Part shown: one piece after another, positions 11,250-28,686 of the stretch | How positions within the stretch are numbered: position 1 is the first letter of the stretch | Layout: each line of letters opens with the position of its first letter | NCBI GenBank assembly: GCA_010093485.1 | Contig: MU001499.1 | Coordinates: 1,255,397-1,319,396 of the forward strand | Reading direction: 5' to 3' | DNA length: 64,000 nucleotides | From: Karstenula rhodostoma CBS 690.94 | Taxonomy: Eukaryota; Ascomycota; Dothideomycetes; Pleosporales; Didymosphaeriaceae | Notes under the pieces: model-generated | Told to the model about the DNA's origin: nothing | What the model saw: only the letters and a program-made list of their open reading frames with translations | Database searches by the model: none | Translations under genes and position numbers: made by a program

Positions 11250-11877
11250 TGTGTATGATAGTGGTGATAGTTTAGTCCAACCTTGCGATTGGAATGAGAT
11301 GCGGAGCGGAGTGCAGGATTATGGTCTGCTCCAGATGCGTCCAGGTGTCGTGAAGCTGGGAGATACTGCGGGCCTGCGCGGGTATATATGATAGTTCGTG
11401 AGGTCGTGGATGAGAAGGTGCAAGAGCAGCGGTGTGTGTATTGAGGCGGGAAGCTCCCATGTTTATCTGTTTACGTGCACAGACCAATGAGCTCATTGAT
11501 TGGCTCCGGTCGCGCCATGTCACTGTCCATCACCCCAGCAGCGCCCACTTCGCGCAGCCGCGCGGTGAAGCTGCACACGCAAGAGGGACTGCACAATGGA
11601 TGCACTGCGCCGTGGATAATTTCACGACATCTGTTGCGGCCGCTGTGCGTGCAGCGAAGTGGTGGTTGTTATAGCGACACCGTCCGGAATTGAAGGTATC
11701 ACTCGTTTCTTGGCACTGCGCTAATTGTTCACGGAAGCTACCACCAGTGTGCCATCAAGAGCTCAGCAACTTCGCCCGCCACCCCGCATCAAACTACCAA
11801 ACGTACCCACCACCACCCTCGACCCCGACGTCTGCCCCGCGTATCCCGAACCTCTTCTCGCCGTTCCGATCCTCACC
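11250..11877. promoter_or_regulatory. Divergent promoter region, coiled-coil gene / RPN6
   Basis: 628 bp separate the two divergent start codons. I see no coding sequence. Pyrimidine-rich tracts precede the RPN6 start. I could not identify a convincing proteasome-associated control element. Confidence 0.5.
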
Positions 11878-13200
11878 ATGGCCGCCGCCGACAACGGCAA
11901 GCGGATAGCGGAGGCGCAGAAGCTCGCGAAGACAGAGCCGGCCAAGGCGGAGCAGATATACAAGGACGTGCTGTCGACAAATCCCGGATCCAACGAAGCC
12001 GCCATAAAGAACTACGAGAGTGCGCTGGTCGGCCTGGGCGAGCTGTTCCGCGACCAGCGGCGGGTCGACGCCCTCGCTGAGCTGGTCAAGCAAACGCGGT
12101 CGGTGCTATCCTCGTTCGCAAAGGCCAAGACGGCAAAGCTAGGTAAGCCGACTTTGTTTCTGGTCGCGTAACGTGTGATTGACTGGCATACAGTGCGCCA
12201 GCTGCTCGAACTCTTCACAACCATCCCCAACACCACCGACGTCCAGATCAGTGTTACCAAGTCATGCATAGAGTGGGCTGTGTCCGAGCGGAGAGGTTTC
12301 CTGCGCCAGAATCTTGAGACTCGCCTCGTATCCTTGTACATGCAGAAACGCGCCTACTACGATGCGCTCACGCTTATCAACGGCCTGCTCAAGGAACTCA
12401 AACGATTGGACGACAAGCTGGTGCTGGTCGAGGTGCAGCTGCTTGAGTCACGCGTCTACCATGCCCTAGGCAACATACCCAAAGGTCGAGCTGCCCTCAC
12501 CTCTGCCCGGACCTCGGCGGCGTCAGTGTACACCCCACCCTTGCTGCAGGCGGGGCTTGACATGCAGAGCGGCATGCTGCATGCAGAGGACGGCGATTTC
12601 AACACCTCCTTCTCATATTTCATCGAAGCTATGGAGGGCTACCACTCGCAAGATGAGGCGCAGAAGGCAACGTCGGCTTTGCAGTACATGCTGCTTTGCA
12701 AGATCATGCTCAACGCTGGGGATGATGTGACCTCATTGATGACCTCAAAACACGCCATCAAATATGCCGGAAAGAGCCTAGACGCAATGAAGGCCGTCGC
12801 ACGTGCACACACCAATCGCAGCCTGGAGGAGTACGAGACAGCATTAACCGACTACCGCCAGGAGCTGGGAAGCGATGCATTCGTCACGGGACATCTCCGG
12901 CGCCTGTACGACAACATGCTGGAACAGAACCTTATCAAGGTGATCGAGCCATTCAGCAGGGTAGAAATTGACCATGTCGCCAAGATGGTGGGTCTCGATA
13001 CGGTCCAAGTAGAGCGGAAGCTTTCGCAGATGATACTGGATAAAGTCATCATCGGAGTCCTTGACCAGGGGGCTGGGTGTTTGATCATCTTCGATGAGTC
13101 CGAAAGGGACCAGTCCTACGACGCAGCCTTGGGGACGATCGAGAAGCTGAGCAACGTGGTCGATGTGCTGTACACGAACCAGGCGTCACTGCTGGAGTAA
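11878..13200 (+). CDS. rpn6: 26S proteasome regulatory subunit Rpn6 (PSMD11)
   Basis: Exons 11878-12142 and 12194-13200 are joined by a 51-nt GT-AG intron, giving 423 residues, the usual size of Rpn6. The start at 11878 has a CACCATGG context and matches the family's N-terminus. An in-frame ATG further upstream at 11725 is less likely. The N-terminal two-thirds are TPR-like helical repeats, including RRGFLRQNLETRLVSLY and ALTLINGLLKELKRLDDK. The C-terminal third is the PCI domain, ending in VEIDHVAKMVGLDTVQVERK, then SQMILDKVIIGVLDQGAGC and a final helix for lid assembly. In yeast and human the protein belongs to the 19S lid, where it clamps the lid to the 20S core through contact with an alpha ring subunit. 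It is an essential part of ubiquitin-dependent proteolysis in nucleus and cytosol. Confidence 0.97.
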
Positions 13201-15513
13201 GATCAGGCCGGCAAGGGTCATTGTGGAGGATTAGCATGCAGACAGAAGCCTACTTTAGAGTCTATTCAGGCTGGACAATCCCGGGCTGCTTGGGGGCTGT
13301 CGACTATGTACTATTATAGCATGCAGTTTGGCGCATGGCGATGAGCCTGCCGTTGTCCCGAATGGAACATACTGACACTGTGGGTCTGTCACATCGTCCA
13401 GCTCGTACATTCTCCACCCTCGTGCGGCTTGTCCCACATTGTGTATTGGTGGGAATCTACTGAACCGAGCAGACTAGAAGCATGAAGGATGGAGACTATA
13501 GTGTCTTTCTCTTATACATGTTTCAGCCGAAATAGGAACTAATGAAAAGCATCGCGTCCAGATCGCTGGGGTTAGTTAGCCATCCTGCTGCTTGCGCAAG
13601 CGAACTTGAGTTTTCGGCGGGCATCGCATACACCGCTCACTCTTGTGTTGCGGATCCCAAAATCCGCCTAATAACGTACCCCGGCACGGAATGTCTGCAT
13701 CGGATTTCGTAGTGGAGCAACGCATATAAAATCTGACCTTGCAGCAGTGGCCTCGGGCGCCGGGCTTACCGAAGCCAGAACCCTTGGTTCCAACCCTGGA
13801 AAGAACCCTAACACGTGACGCGAAACAACCCGCCGCTGAGGCTAGAAACTAGTTACTGCAGGTGCCATTCGATTGCGGTTTGCCGAACCCCTGCGAACAA
13901 CGTCGTTCATCTGCCATCGAGCACCACAGACGCGCCATCATGAATCTGGTCTCGTATCCAGACGGTCCCGATATCTACGAATCCGGTCCCTAGTCGTACA
14001 TACTATCCGCGCCGCGACTTTACTGCACGATGCGACTAGCACTAAAAGGCCAGCGTGATGCAGCCGCAGACGCCGCTCGCGGACGTGAACAGCGATAATC
14101 TTCCATTGCAGTACTGGGATCCTCGAGATTGCCGTCTCCGCGCATTGAAGACTCCCTTGCAGCCCAATAGACAGTGCCGCTAAGTCCTTTCGGCCCCCGA
14201 CAATTCAACACATCAGTCGAGAGGCTGCGACATGAGAGCCCTGCTCAGCGCTGAAGGCTGAAGCCCTGCTCATGTTTGCTTTACCAAGCCTGCCTCATTA
14301 TCATCCCATTGTCTGTTTCGCTCCATCCTTCCGGCAGTGGGTCGAGGCAAAGCTCTTTCCTCTCTAGACACTAAACACCAACCGGGCGTGGTTGGCGACC
14401 CGCATGACAGCCCCAGTGTCAAGGCCGAGAGCTCAGCGGTGAGAGATGACGACAGGACCCCCCGACAATGCAGGGCCTGTAGCAATTCGAGCCCACATGC
14501 AAGTTTGGCATTTGGCTCAAATAACAGTCCAAAGCATGTCCTCGCCGCAAGATTGGGAGCCGTTTCGGCTAGCAGTATTGATGCTACTACTTTCAGCATC
14601 TCGCATGGGCAATCCATCCTTCGGGTACACTAGTGGAAACACCTGCTCGTGATCTGCTCCTTAGATCGAGCTTTGATGAGTCTGATCAAGGGCCGTCTTT
14701 AAGGCACGCTGTGGCTGTGGCTGGGTGTCTTTACCGCTACCGGCCTCATGGTTCCATACCACAGGGCACTCTCTACTCATGTCTTCCAACGTGAAGTGCG
14801 AAGGTAAAGGATTATGTGAGTGGCGCTAGGGCTCTCATTCGCGGCATATTAAGTACGTGACACGCAGCTACAGCGTCGGCAGCGTCTCACCAACGGTAGC
14901 TCGATGGGCACTTTTAGTCACCCAGCCCATGAGTACCCGTCTCCACTGGCTTGCAGTCATTCTCAACTTGCACCGCAGCGGATGCGCTATCGCCATATGC
15001 ACGAAAAGGCGGTAGCCAACCAGATCCAACGACCGTGGAAGGCCCTGGAAGCTCTTTGCCATGGTATCCCCGCGCAGGATAGATGATCTCTTCTCTCGCA
15101 AACAGAACCGAACCTCTGTTACCAAGTGACAGTATCATGTTGAATGTTGTTCACCACAACTTCGACCTTGAGAACGACTCCCGTTGATGCGGGCAGTAAT
15201 TGGTTCAAAGTTGCGCTGAGAACCCTCCTAGGCAAAGACATCTTCACTGCCTGTATCTCAATTGCCCTTCCCTACACTGGAGCCTATGAGGTTGTTTATG
15301 CGGGCTACGAGAAGCGAGTCCATGTTAACCGCCTCCAGTTTATCATGGCGTCCTCTGGCTCGTATATACAGAATGGCCTAATCTTCATTGCCGGAAACGT
15401 GACTTGTATAGACTGTCGGTCCCCTGCCACTCAGAATCCTTCCACCCGCCCTTAGCGGTCTCATCACCGCCACCCTTTGGAGTCACCACGCCAACAACCT
15501 GGTATTCAGAGCC
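13201..15513. other. 2.3-kb intergenic region, no gene recognised
   Basis: Frames here are short and show no domain. There is no tRNA-like B-box pattern I can see, no long repeat and no clear transposon relic. It contains the 3' end of RPN6 and the promoter of the epimerase gene. Confidence 0.5.
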
Positions 15514-16663
15514 ATGGCAAGAAGACGCATCCTCCTCACAGGTGTCGATACACTCATCGGAGGACAAACACTGAACCAGTTGCTGGCCTATAACGTCTCT
15601 GTCCGGGCTGTCGTTAGCTCTCAAGACCAAGGCCAGGTTCACCTCTTAAGGCAGCAGTATCCAGCGACCCGTTATCCGTGGCTAGAGATTGCCATCGTAC
15701 CTCGAAACAGGCTCTCTACGCCCGGTGCTTTCGATGATGCGCTTCGAGACCATCCAGAACCCTTCGATACGGTAATCCATGTTGTCGCAGATCATTTCGA
15801 AGAGGCCGACTGCCTCGCCCGCTTTGTAACTCTCCAAACCGAGTACATACTCGGTCTCTTGAGATCGATCAACCGGTTGAATGCAAGGGTACATAGAGTT
15901 GTCGTCGTGACCTCGCTCTCGTCTTTCGCACGATGGATGGTTCAGCCGGGTCCAGGTCCTTACAACCCATACCGTCCCGCATCACATCAAAGTTCAGATG
16001 TCGACCCGGAATATATTCTTGAAGCTAGCCAAGCGAGCGACAACATCGTTTACGCAGCGACCAAGAACTGGATGCATGGGGCCCGAACTCGATTTGAACT
16101 TGTTTACGTCGCCGCGCCCAGTGTTTATGGACCGAGTATACGCGCTTTGGGGAATTCATCGGATCTCCAGGAAGCGAACCGACGAATATGGAATATCTGC
16201 AGCAGCGACTCGCATGCGCGTGTGAGATCACCCCCTTTCGGTATCGACTTCTATGTTGACGTAAGAGTGAGTCTGATCTACCTTCCGGAAGTGTCGGCTT
16301 CGATTTTCAGTGCTTACTTTATGATAGGATCTTGCAATTGCAGGTATTCAGGCAGCCTTTGTTCCTCAAGCTGGCAATAGACGGTTCATGATAACTGCTG
16401 GCGTTATGCCGACCGGTGACACAATCGCGCAGCTTTTGGTCAGCCGCTTTCCAGAACTTGCCGGCCGCGTACGTTCTGATGGCTCGACTCCACGGCGGCC
16501 GTCTTCTAATTATCCATCGGTGGTACTATCGGACACCCAGATTGCCGGTCCCATTTTAGGGCTTGTGCAATATCGTCGAGTGGAAGACACGCTGATCGAT
16601 GTGGCTCGGCAGATTGTGGAATTGCAACGGCGGCAGAACTGGAGAGCGGTCGTACAAAGCTAA
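15514..16663 (+). CDS. NAD(P)-dependent epimerase/reductase (extended SDR)
   Basis: Exons 15514-16266 and 16328-16663 with a 61-nt intron give 362 residues. The alternative donor six bases upstream also keeps the frame, but it would remove the Val-Arg of the conserved FYVDVRDLA motif, so I chose 16267 as intron start. The N-terminus carries an SDR nucleotide-binding loop, LLTGVDTLIGGQTL, in which the usual central Gly of TGxxGxxG is replaced by Asp. The active-site motif is Y180-AAT-K184, with an upstream VVVTSLSSF serine. This layout matches extended SDRs of the dihydroflavonol-4-reductase / methylglyoxal reductase (Gre2-like) group, which reduce aldehydes or ketones with NADPH. The substrate cannot be told from sequence. 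There are no biosynthetic neighbours, so a cluster role is not supported. Confidence 0.85.
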
Positions 16664-19559
16664 GGCTTTACACTGTACAATTCGTTCGAGGACCGACAGG
16701 CGTGTGCTGTCTCTTGAAGTCAGCAGAGAACAAGAAGCAGAGCTCGAGGCTTGCAACATCTACGTGACAGAAGTTTGTATCTCTTAACAGTTTGATTTCC
16801 ATCATGCTCACTCATTCTGGCCCAAATTCGACTTCAAAATGTTGATCTTCCAAAGATTGTGCACTGCGCGATGACGGAGTCTGTTAGGTCGCCATGTCTT
16901 GCTCATGGAACTTCTGGAAGACCCATCCGCGATACAGCCGAACTCAAGTCTAACCTTGCTGTTCCCCTTCTAGAGCGGGTCCGTAACCTCTTACTAGCGT
17001 CGGTCGGTTATCCTACAACCCGATTAGCAGCTTGTCATCTTTCGGCGTCTCCACCAGAAGGCCTGTAATGCTACGAACCCCGTGGCCTCCCGACATTCGA
17101 GTTGACCATCGACCACCTTCCTCTTCTCGTCACGTTATTGTGCTCTTTCAAAAAAAAAAAAAAAAAAACGGTATTCCCACATTGTGGTACAAGACAATGC
17201 GCACTCGGTCTTGGTGGTAGAGTCGAGATGCAGTACGACAAGATGCAGAACAGCAAGCGTCACTTATGTACTAAGATGGCTTTCTTGTTTTTGGGGTTGA
17301 GATTGAATTTCGTGTCTCTAGGGACGGGGGAAAAAGCTGTAATAGGAAGGTGTGAGCTCAACCACCTAGTTCTCAACAGCCGGGCATCGATATCCCAACC
17401 CAACACGACCAACACAACACTCCCCGATAATATTTTCGAAGAGCCTGTGGATACTACATCCGTACCCGGAGATTACGGTCCGCCAACGTCGCGCAATCTA
17501 CAGGCACCGAGAAGTCCTGCGGAAACATTCGTGGGAACTCGGTGCGCAGTGTACACGTTATCCGCCGATGCTTTGCCATACAGACTGCCCATGAAACCTG
17601 ACAGACAGAAGCGCACGCCATCTTGCGCATTGAGACTTCCCTTTCTAGCGTTCGGCGACCACATATTCGAAAGAGCGCTGGATCCTGTGTTCTCGATCAG
17701 TAGTTTGGAGATGCTATCGCGCATGTGCAGGCTTGTATAGTTTTGAAACCATCGACACATTCCATGGCGCTTGCAGACCTCAATTTGATGTCATCACGGG
17801 CTCGTTCTCGCTTTTCTGTCTAATATGGTACGTATTTATGCTTCGTTGCCTTCATCCAAATATATTTCACCGAAACTCTTGAGCACTGGATAACCTGGCT
17901 GGAACCGTAATTGGGGTATAAAAATAGTCCAGGCCACATATTTGGATTTCTGATTTATGTCGTTCCGGTGTCTGTCTGGTTTTGCGGTTTGAGACCGGAT
18001 ACCCAGTCATAACCTTGATATCCGAGGTCTCAAAAAGCCAAGCCGACTCATGTTTTGTGAGAGCCGCAATCCTTCGGCTAGACCGAATCCTAATATTTTT
18101 TGTATTACAGTCAGCTCGCATCCTCCCCGCCCCTAAGCGGGTAGAGGCTTATCAGCGGTTACGCATAGGAATAGCGATACTAATCAGAGCTTCACCGTAG
18201 ATCAACACTAGAAACATCTTTTCGATACCACTAGCGCAGGTTGTGAACGGACGTCGCCGAAACCCATGCACCATGAGTGCTCGAATAGGCCGAAATGTTA
18301 ATATTGACGCTGACTACGATTGTTTGTCGGGAAATTTCGCTGCTGACCGTACGTCTTCACAAGCCACTTCAAGCAACTGTGACGACCGCTCGTCTTCAAC
18401 GTGCATGCTGGCATAAGACGAACAACTACAGTCGTACGAAGCCAAGATACCATACCTGTGGTATCTCTATCACCGCCTCGACTTTTATAAAGCCGAGACG
18501 CAACGTTATGTATCTGAGATTTGTAGCTGACTTCGGCTTTCGGGGGTCTGAAAGCCGCGACGGTCTCCGAGCCAATCTTGCATACTGCGCATCCCATGTG
18601 CAGACATGCGTCCTAAACATGACATGCCACGTGCAAACAGAACCTTTGATGCGGCGGTTGCATAGAAGACTGTCATCTACGGTCTGTATGTCTCGTAGTA
18701 GGGTGGATGGCATTCTGGCCAATCAGAGACACTCTGCATGAAGAGCGGACGCATCCGCTAAAAGATCCTCGTGCTGCCACGACCCCTGTCGTCCTTGCTC
18801 ACCTGCATCATCGCAAGCCATATCCCCCAGTTCAGAACCGGTCACGCCCGAGTACTTACAAGCAAGCTGCCGAAGCTTGCACGGCCTATATGCAGCTGTG
18901 GAGACTGCGGATCGGGGTGCAGCTGCGGTGTGAGATGGCAAAGTGTGCACACGTGTCACATATGGATTGATCCCCAATACGGTCCGTTGGCGTATCACGC
19001 GTACTGCCCCTCTCGCACGGCAGATGCCAGCGGCTTGCTCTGCACGAGATGTAGCTGAAAACGAAAGCGAGTGGTGACTCTTTGCTAAACACACTCGTAA
19101 ATGTGTTAAGCCAGCATGCAGCCACTATGAAAACTGCTATATACAAACATGCTGTGCCACTGGCGCAACGAGAGTGCCTTTTTAATTCGCACTTCGGTCA
19201 CCGGAGTTGTGCAGTGTCGACACCACCGTGACCACGACGAGAATCATGGTGCGGATCTGATCAAAGAAAGGAACTCGTGGATACAACATCACATACCAAT
19301 ATCCTAGCCACAGCTGAACACTCCACACCCTCGATTGATACCCTGTCCAAGCTCCCTCTCGTATACCGTTTACTGCAAGCAAATATCACCCATGGAGCGG
19401 TTGGTCTTCTCTCCCCAACTGTCACGGATCACGATGGCCACATGGCGAACCTGTTTGAGGTCACAAGCGTTCTGTAATGGAGACCTTTCCGAGTACAAGA
19501 TGTAGGACCTCGTCAGTGCTCGATCGAACTACATAAACTGGTTCGTTCTGCCATCTAGG
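16664..19559. other. 2.9-kb intergenic region with weak coding signal
   Basis: No gene is recognised. A minus-strand frame at 17473-17760 (95 codons from an ATG) is open but has no known domain. Other frames are short and mutually overlapping. A 19-base poly-A run lies at 17150-17168. A small hairpin (CGGCTTTC pairing with GAAAGCCG) lies near 18540. Part of the 5' end of the Vps62-like gene may fall at the right edge. Confidence 0.45.
17150..17168 (+). repeat. Poly-A tract (19 A)
   Basis: An uninterrupted run of 19 adenines in non-coding DNA. It could be simple slippage or the tail of an old retroposed sequence. No matching element or target-site duplication is visible nearby. Confidence 0.9.
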
Positions 19560-21059
19560 ATGCCTGAACCAAGCGGCCCAACGAAGGCGGCTGTGCCGCA
19601 ATACATACGAGATCACGGTAAGGCGAGCATGTCTATCACCCACATACGCAAGGCCCCCACCGTCACCGCTAAAGCAATCACTCAAACCATTGCAACCAGC
19701 CCCTGCACCGGGTACTATAGAGAATCGCCGCATCTGGCATCGTATACGCGTCTTCGCCATGGCGTCTTGAGATTCTCCATACCGCTTCTGATAACCGCCC
19801 TCCAATCACATATCCCCCCTTCCACACTCTACGGATCCCCCAAACCTCATGCCTTAGCACTAAGCCTTCCCCAGCACCAATAGTCCACCTCTTCTCTTCC
19901 GACGCATATCGCCCCGCCTCACCGGCCGCTACCCTTACTAATACGCATCCTCAAATCGCACGGCAGGATGTCTCTGTTCCTGCCTCGCCGCTCACGCTAA
20001 ATAACCTCGACCAATTGAACACCGTTGGAGCCAAGGACGGCCAGGACGTATACCTCGCCAGCACGGCGGACGTCACTACGCACCCTGCATGGCTGAACGG
20101 CATACAGACGGATGCCGACGGCGGCACCGGCGACGAGAAGACGTCTGCCGTCATCGTGGTAGATAAGGGAAATGGTGTGGTAGATGCGTTTTACATGTAC
20201 TTTTGGGCGTTCAACTGGGGCGGCGTCGTGCTGGGGAACCAACTCGGCGACCACGTCGGCGACTGGGAGCACAACCTCGTGCGCTTCGAGCACGGGGTAC
20301 CCACCGCGGTATGGTTCGCGCAGCACGCGAACGGCGAGGCGTTCGCGTTCAAGACGGTGCTGAAAGACGCCGCGGGGAAACGTCCGCGAGTCTATGCGGC
20401 TAATGGCTCGCATGCGCTTTATCCAACTCCTGTGAGCAGACCCGCGCTTGGGTAAAGTAGTAAAGGCTTTTGGCCCGGCAAGCAACTACACGAGGCACCG
20501 CTCCTTACGCTGACTCTGCCCCCAACAGGGAACCCACGACCACACCCTCCCCAACCTCAACCTCCCCACGCCCCTCCTCCTCGTCGACGAAACAGACGCC
20601 GGCCTCCTCTACGATCCCCTCCGCTCGGCATACTTCTACACCTACACACCCTCCTCTGCGACCTTTACCCCCATCTCCCCAACGCCAGACGCGCCCACCG
20701 CATGGCTGTACTACAAGGGCCACTGGGGCGATGAGGAGTATCCTGCAAACGACAAGCGGCAGAAGGACTTGCTTGGGAATAAGAAATTCGTTGGGTAAGT
20801 CGGGTCGTCTGGCGCTTGCGGTATGATTGTGTGGAGCGGGCTAATCGCGCACAGCGGTCCTACTGGCCCCGCGGACAAGCAGCTTGACAGGAAGCAGGTG
20901 TGGCCTGAGAACCAGTGGAGTAGGGGGCAGAAGATCAGAAAGAACCTGGGTGCGGGGTGGACGGTCAAGGAGTGGGTTGGGAAGTTGAAGTGCTTTAAGA
21001 GGAAGAAAGGTGTGAGGGATGTGAAGAGGGTGAAGGTTAGTGGAGAGGTGGTTGGGTAA
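19560..21059 (+). CDS. Vps62-like protein
   Basis: Four exons join in phase: 19560-19617, 19875-20431, 20529-20794 and 20855-21059, giving 361 residues. The first intron is long (257 nt). I placed its acceptor at 19874 because this restores the family motif VPQYIRDHAPIVHLFS, while a nearer acceptor would not. Further family features are FYMYFWAFNWG, GDWEHNLVRFE, VYAANGSHALYPT, LYYKGHWGD and GPTGPADKQ. These match the fungal Vps62 (vacuolar protein sorting 62, DUF946-type) family, whose molecular function is poorly known. The N-terminus is uncertain: homologues often have more residues before VPQY, and an additional upstream exon or signal sequence may exist before 19560. It converges on RPA190. 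Confidence 0.8.
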
Positions 21060-21449
21060 GGAGACGTGGGTGGTGTACGCGCGTGTTGGGTTGGGTACGT
21101 TGAGTTGGGTGTAGGGTGCGTTTGAACTGGTAGTTGTATGCTATAATAAGATACGAGTCAAGCTCAACTCCTGCCGTTCTGGATTGCCAGTTCCAATACT
21201 TCGTTGTACGTGGACGTCAATGTGACTACCTAAATGCGAGTAGTTGAAAAAGGACCGGGAGAGAATGTTCATGGAGAAACCTCATCATTCTGCTCAACTG
21301 CGGAGACTAAGCTGAGCGGATTCGTATAGTCAACAAGATCTTCGAAGCTCCAACAAACCCAACTTTTACATAGTTCAACATAACACATAACATGCTCCAA
21401 ACCCCGCCCATGCCGCGAAAACGCCAATACAGGAAGAGATCACCGGATA
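21060..21449. other. Convergent 3' region between Vps62-like gene and RPA190
   Basis: 390 bp with no coding signal. It holds the two transcript ends. Confidence 0.6.
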
Positions 21450-26752
<5,303 letters not shown>

Positions 26753-26826
26753 GGTTGCAAATTCGGCGCGCGCTGCACCCGCGTCCCGCGTATTTTGAGA
26801 AGTTTCAGCGCAATGCGACGGGCTGG

Positions 26827-26860
26827 GATGAGAAGCTCGCAGGCAGCGGGGACAATTTTT
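26827..26860 (-). promoter_or_regulatory. Candidate PAC-like and RRPE-like elements upstream of RPA190
   Basis: GATGAG occurs at 26827-26832, and an AAAAATT core (read on the minus strand) at 26854-26860, about 75-110 bp upstream of the RPA190 start. In yeast, PAC (core GATGAG) and RRPE (A-rich, AAAAWTTTT) together mark ribosome-biogenesis genes, including Pol I subunits. Both matches are short and the second is imperfect, so this is a suggestion only. Confidence 0.3.
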
Positions 26861-27156
26861 CGACATCCAAAAAGTTCGGCCGCGGTTCTGCCGACGCGCT
26901 AAACGGCAAGGCTCCCGCGCGGTCCCAGCGCGTCACGTTTGAACAATTCACCACCCACTCCCGGCGCTCTACCCACAATTGTTGCATCTCACCACCACAA
27001 CTGGGGGCTGCACCACCGACCCTCCTTCGAATCACTGCGCCGACTGCAACACACAGCGGGTGCTCCTAGCCGCCAACTTAGCCCGTCGCCCCCTCGCTCC
27101 TTCCCCGATCCCCACGCGACTGCCCCTTCGACCGCTCTCCCGATCTCCACCCCACC

Positions 27157-28686
27157 ATGCCCGAGAAACGACCGTTCCCAGGCGACCACGGCGATGCCGT
27201 CAAGCGCGCAAAGCCCGGCGATCCTGTGGCTGCTGCGAAAGCGGCCGCCGCCGCAAAGGCTGCCGAGATCAGAGCCAGGATCGCAGCGAGGAAACCACAG
27301 AGTAATGGCGCATCACCGGCGCCAGCGTCCACGGCAGTAAGCTCACTGTCCAAGCTAGAGGCAATGAAGGCGCGGACCGCAGCTCTGCTTGCCAGCAAAA
27401 AGATCGATTCAAAAATCGAGGCGAATGCTGCTGCCTCTGCCTCTGCAGACAGATCGCATGCAGCAGCCGCACTGGACACCCGCCGGCCGGTTGAGACCAA
27501 GTCCAAAGCACCCGTGCCGCCGACCGAGGAGGAGAAGAAGAATCCCTACTATGATCCGAAGCCCGTCCCTGGCGCCAAAGCTCGCGTCTCGCGCGGTCTC
27601 TTGTTCAACTCGCGGGGCAAGTACCTCGAGCAGGCCTCCAAGCTGCGTGCGCAGAATCGCTTAGAAGAGATCAAGAAAACACTGGCCTTGCAAGCGCGTC
27701 GCGCTGGTCTGGATGAGAACAGCGAACGTGGCTTCTTGGTGCAGCCGCCGCCTGAGGTCGAGTGGTGGGACGAAGGTCTGCTTGATGAGAAGACATACGA
27801 TTGCGTGGACGACGAGTCAAAGGTCAAGATAGACGGTGACGATTCCATCATCACCATCTACATTCAGCATCCCGCTTTGGTCAAAGCTCCGCAAGACAAG
27901 CGGCTTATCGAGACAAAACCCATGTACCTTACACCCAAAGAGCAGGCCAAACTACGCAGGATGCGCCGTGCTGAGGACCTCAAAGAACACCAAGCCAAGA
28001 TTCGTCTTGGTTTAGAGCCCCCGCCACCTCCAAAGGTGAAGCGCGGAAACATGATGCGTGTCATGGGAGAGCAAGCCATTGCTGATCCTACTGCGGTGGA
28101 GATGCTGGTGGAATCACAGATTGCACAACGCCAAGACGACCACGTGAAGACCAACGAAGAGCGAAAACTTACCAAGGAGCAGCGAATTGCCAAGCTTGAG
28201 GCCAACCAGCAAAAGGACGCTCAGAAGGGTCTCTATATGTGCGTCTTTAAGATCAACACCCTGGCTTATGGAAAGCACCGCTACCAGATCGACCAAAATG
28301 CCAAACAGCTGGCTCTCACCGGCATCACTATTTTCAATCCCAAGATGTGCCTGGTCATTGTCGAGGGCGGCATTCATTCCGTCAACAAGTACAAGAAGCT
28401 CATGTTAAACCGTATCAAGTGGGATGAGAATGCCCGACCTACTGAGATCCAGGCGGAAAAGCAAGCCCTGGAACCCAAGTGGATGCGTTCTATGGACGAG
28501 AACGGAGAATTGAAGGACCACTCGCACAACACGTGCATCCTTGTCTTTGAAGGCGAGCTCAAACAGCACGGCTTTCGCAAGTGGGGTTCGAAGATGTGCG
28601 AGACGGATGGTGAAGCCCGGCAAGTGCTCGGAAGGAGCAAGATTGACAGTATGTGGGCGCTAGCGCTTGCCAAGGGCCCCGAGTAG
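27157..28686 (+). CDS. prp3: U4/U6 small nuclear ribonucleoprotein Prp3
   Basis: A single exon of 509 residues from ATG 27157 (CACCATGC). The N-terminal 130 residues are Ala/Lys-rich and low complexity. The PRP3 domain covers roughly residues 130-340, with NPYYDPK, LFNSRGKYLEQASKLRAQ, then EVEWWDEGLL and YIQHPALVKAP, followed by TPKEQAKLRRMRRAEDLKE. The C-terminal domain (formerly DUF1115, about residues 365-490) contains YQIDQNAKQLALTG, CLVIVEGGIHSVNKYKKLM and the KWMRSMDENG...CILVFEGEL block. Prp3 binds the U4/U6 duplex in the tri-snRNP, with the C-terminal domain contacting the U6 3' overhang. The protein is an essential nuclear splicing factor. Confidence 0.97.
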   Translation: MPEKRPFPGDHGDAVKRAKPGDPVAAAKAAAAAKAAEIRARIAARKPQSNGASPAPASTAVSSLSKLEAMKARTAALLASKKIDSKIEANAAASASADRSHAAAALDTRRPVETKSKAPVPPTEEEKKNPYYDPKPVPGAKARVSRGLLFNSRGKYLEQASKLRAQNRLEEIKKTLALQARRAGLDENSERGFLVQPPPEVEWWDEGLLDEKTYDCVDDESKVKIDGDDSIITIYIQHPALVKAPQDKRLIETKPMYLTPKEQAKLRRMRRAEDLKEHQAKIRLGLEPPPPPKVKRGNMMRVMGEQAIADPTAVEMLVESQIAQRQDDHVKTNEERKLTKEQRIAKLEANQQKDAQKGLYMCVFKINTLAYGKHRYQIDQNAKQLALTGITIFNPKMCLVIVEGGIHSVNKYKKLMLNRIKWDENARPTEIQAEKQALEPKWMRSMDENGELKDHSHNTCILVFEGELKQHGFRKWGSKMCETDGEARQVLGRSKIDSMWALALAKGPE

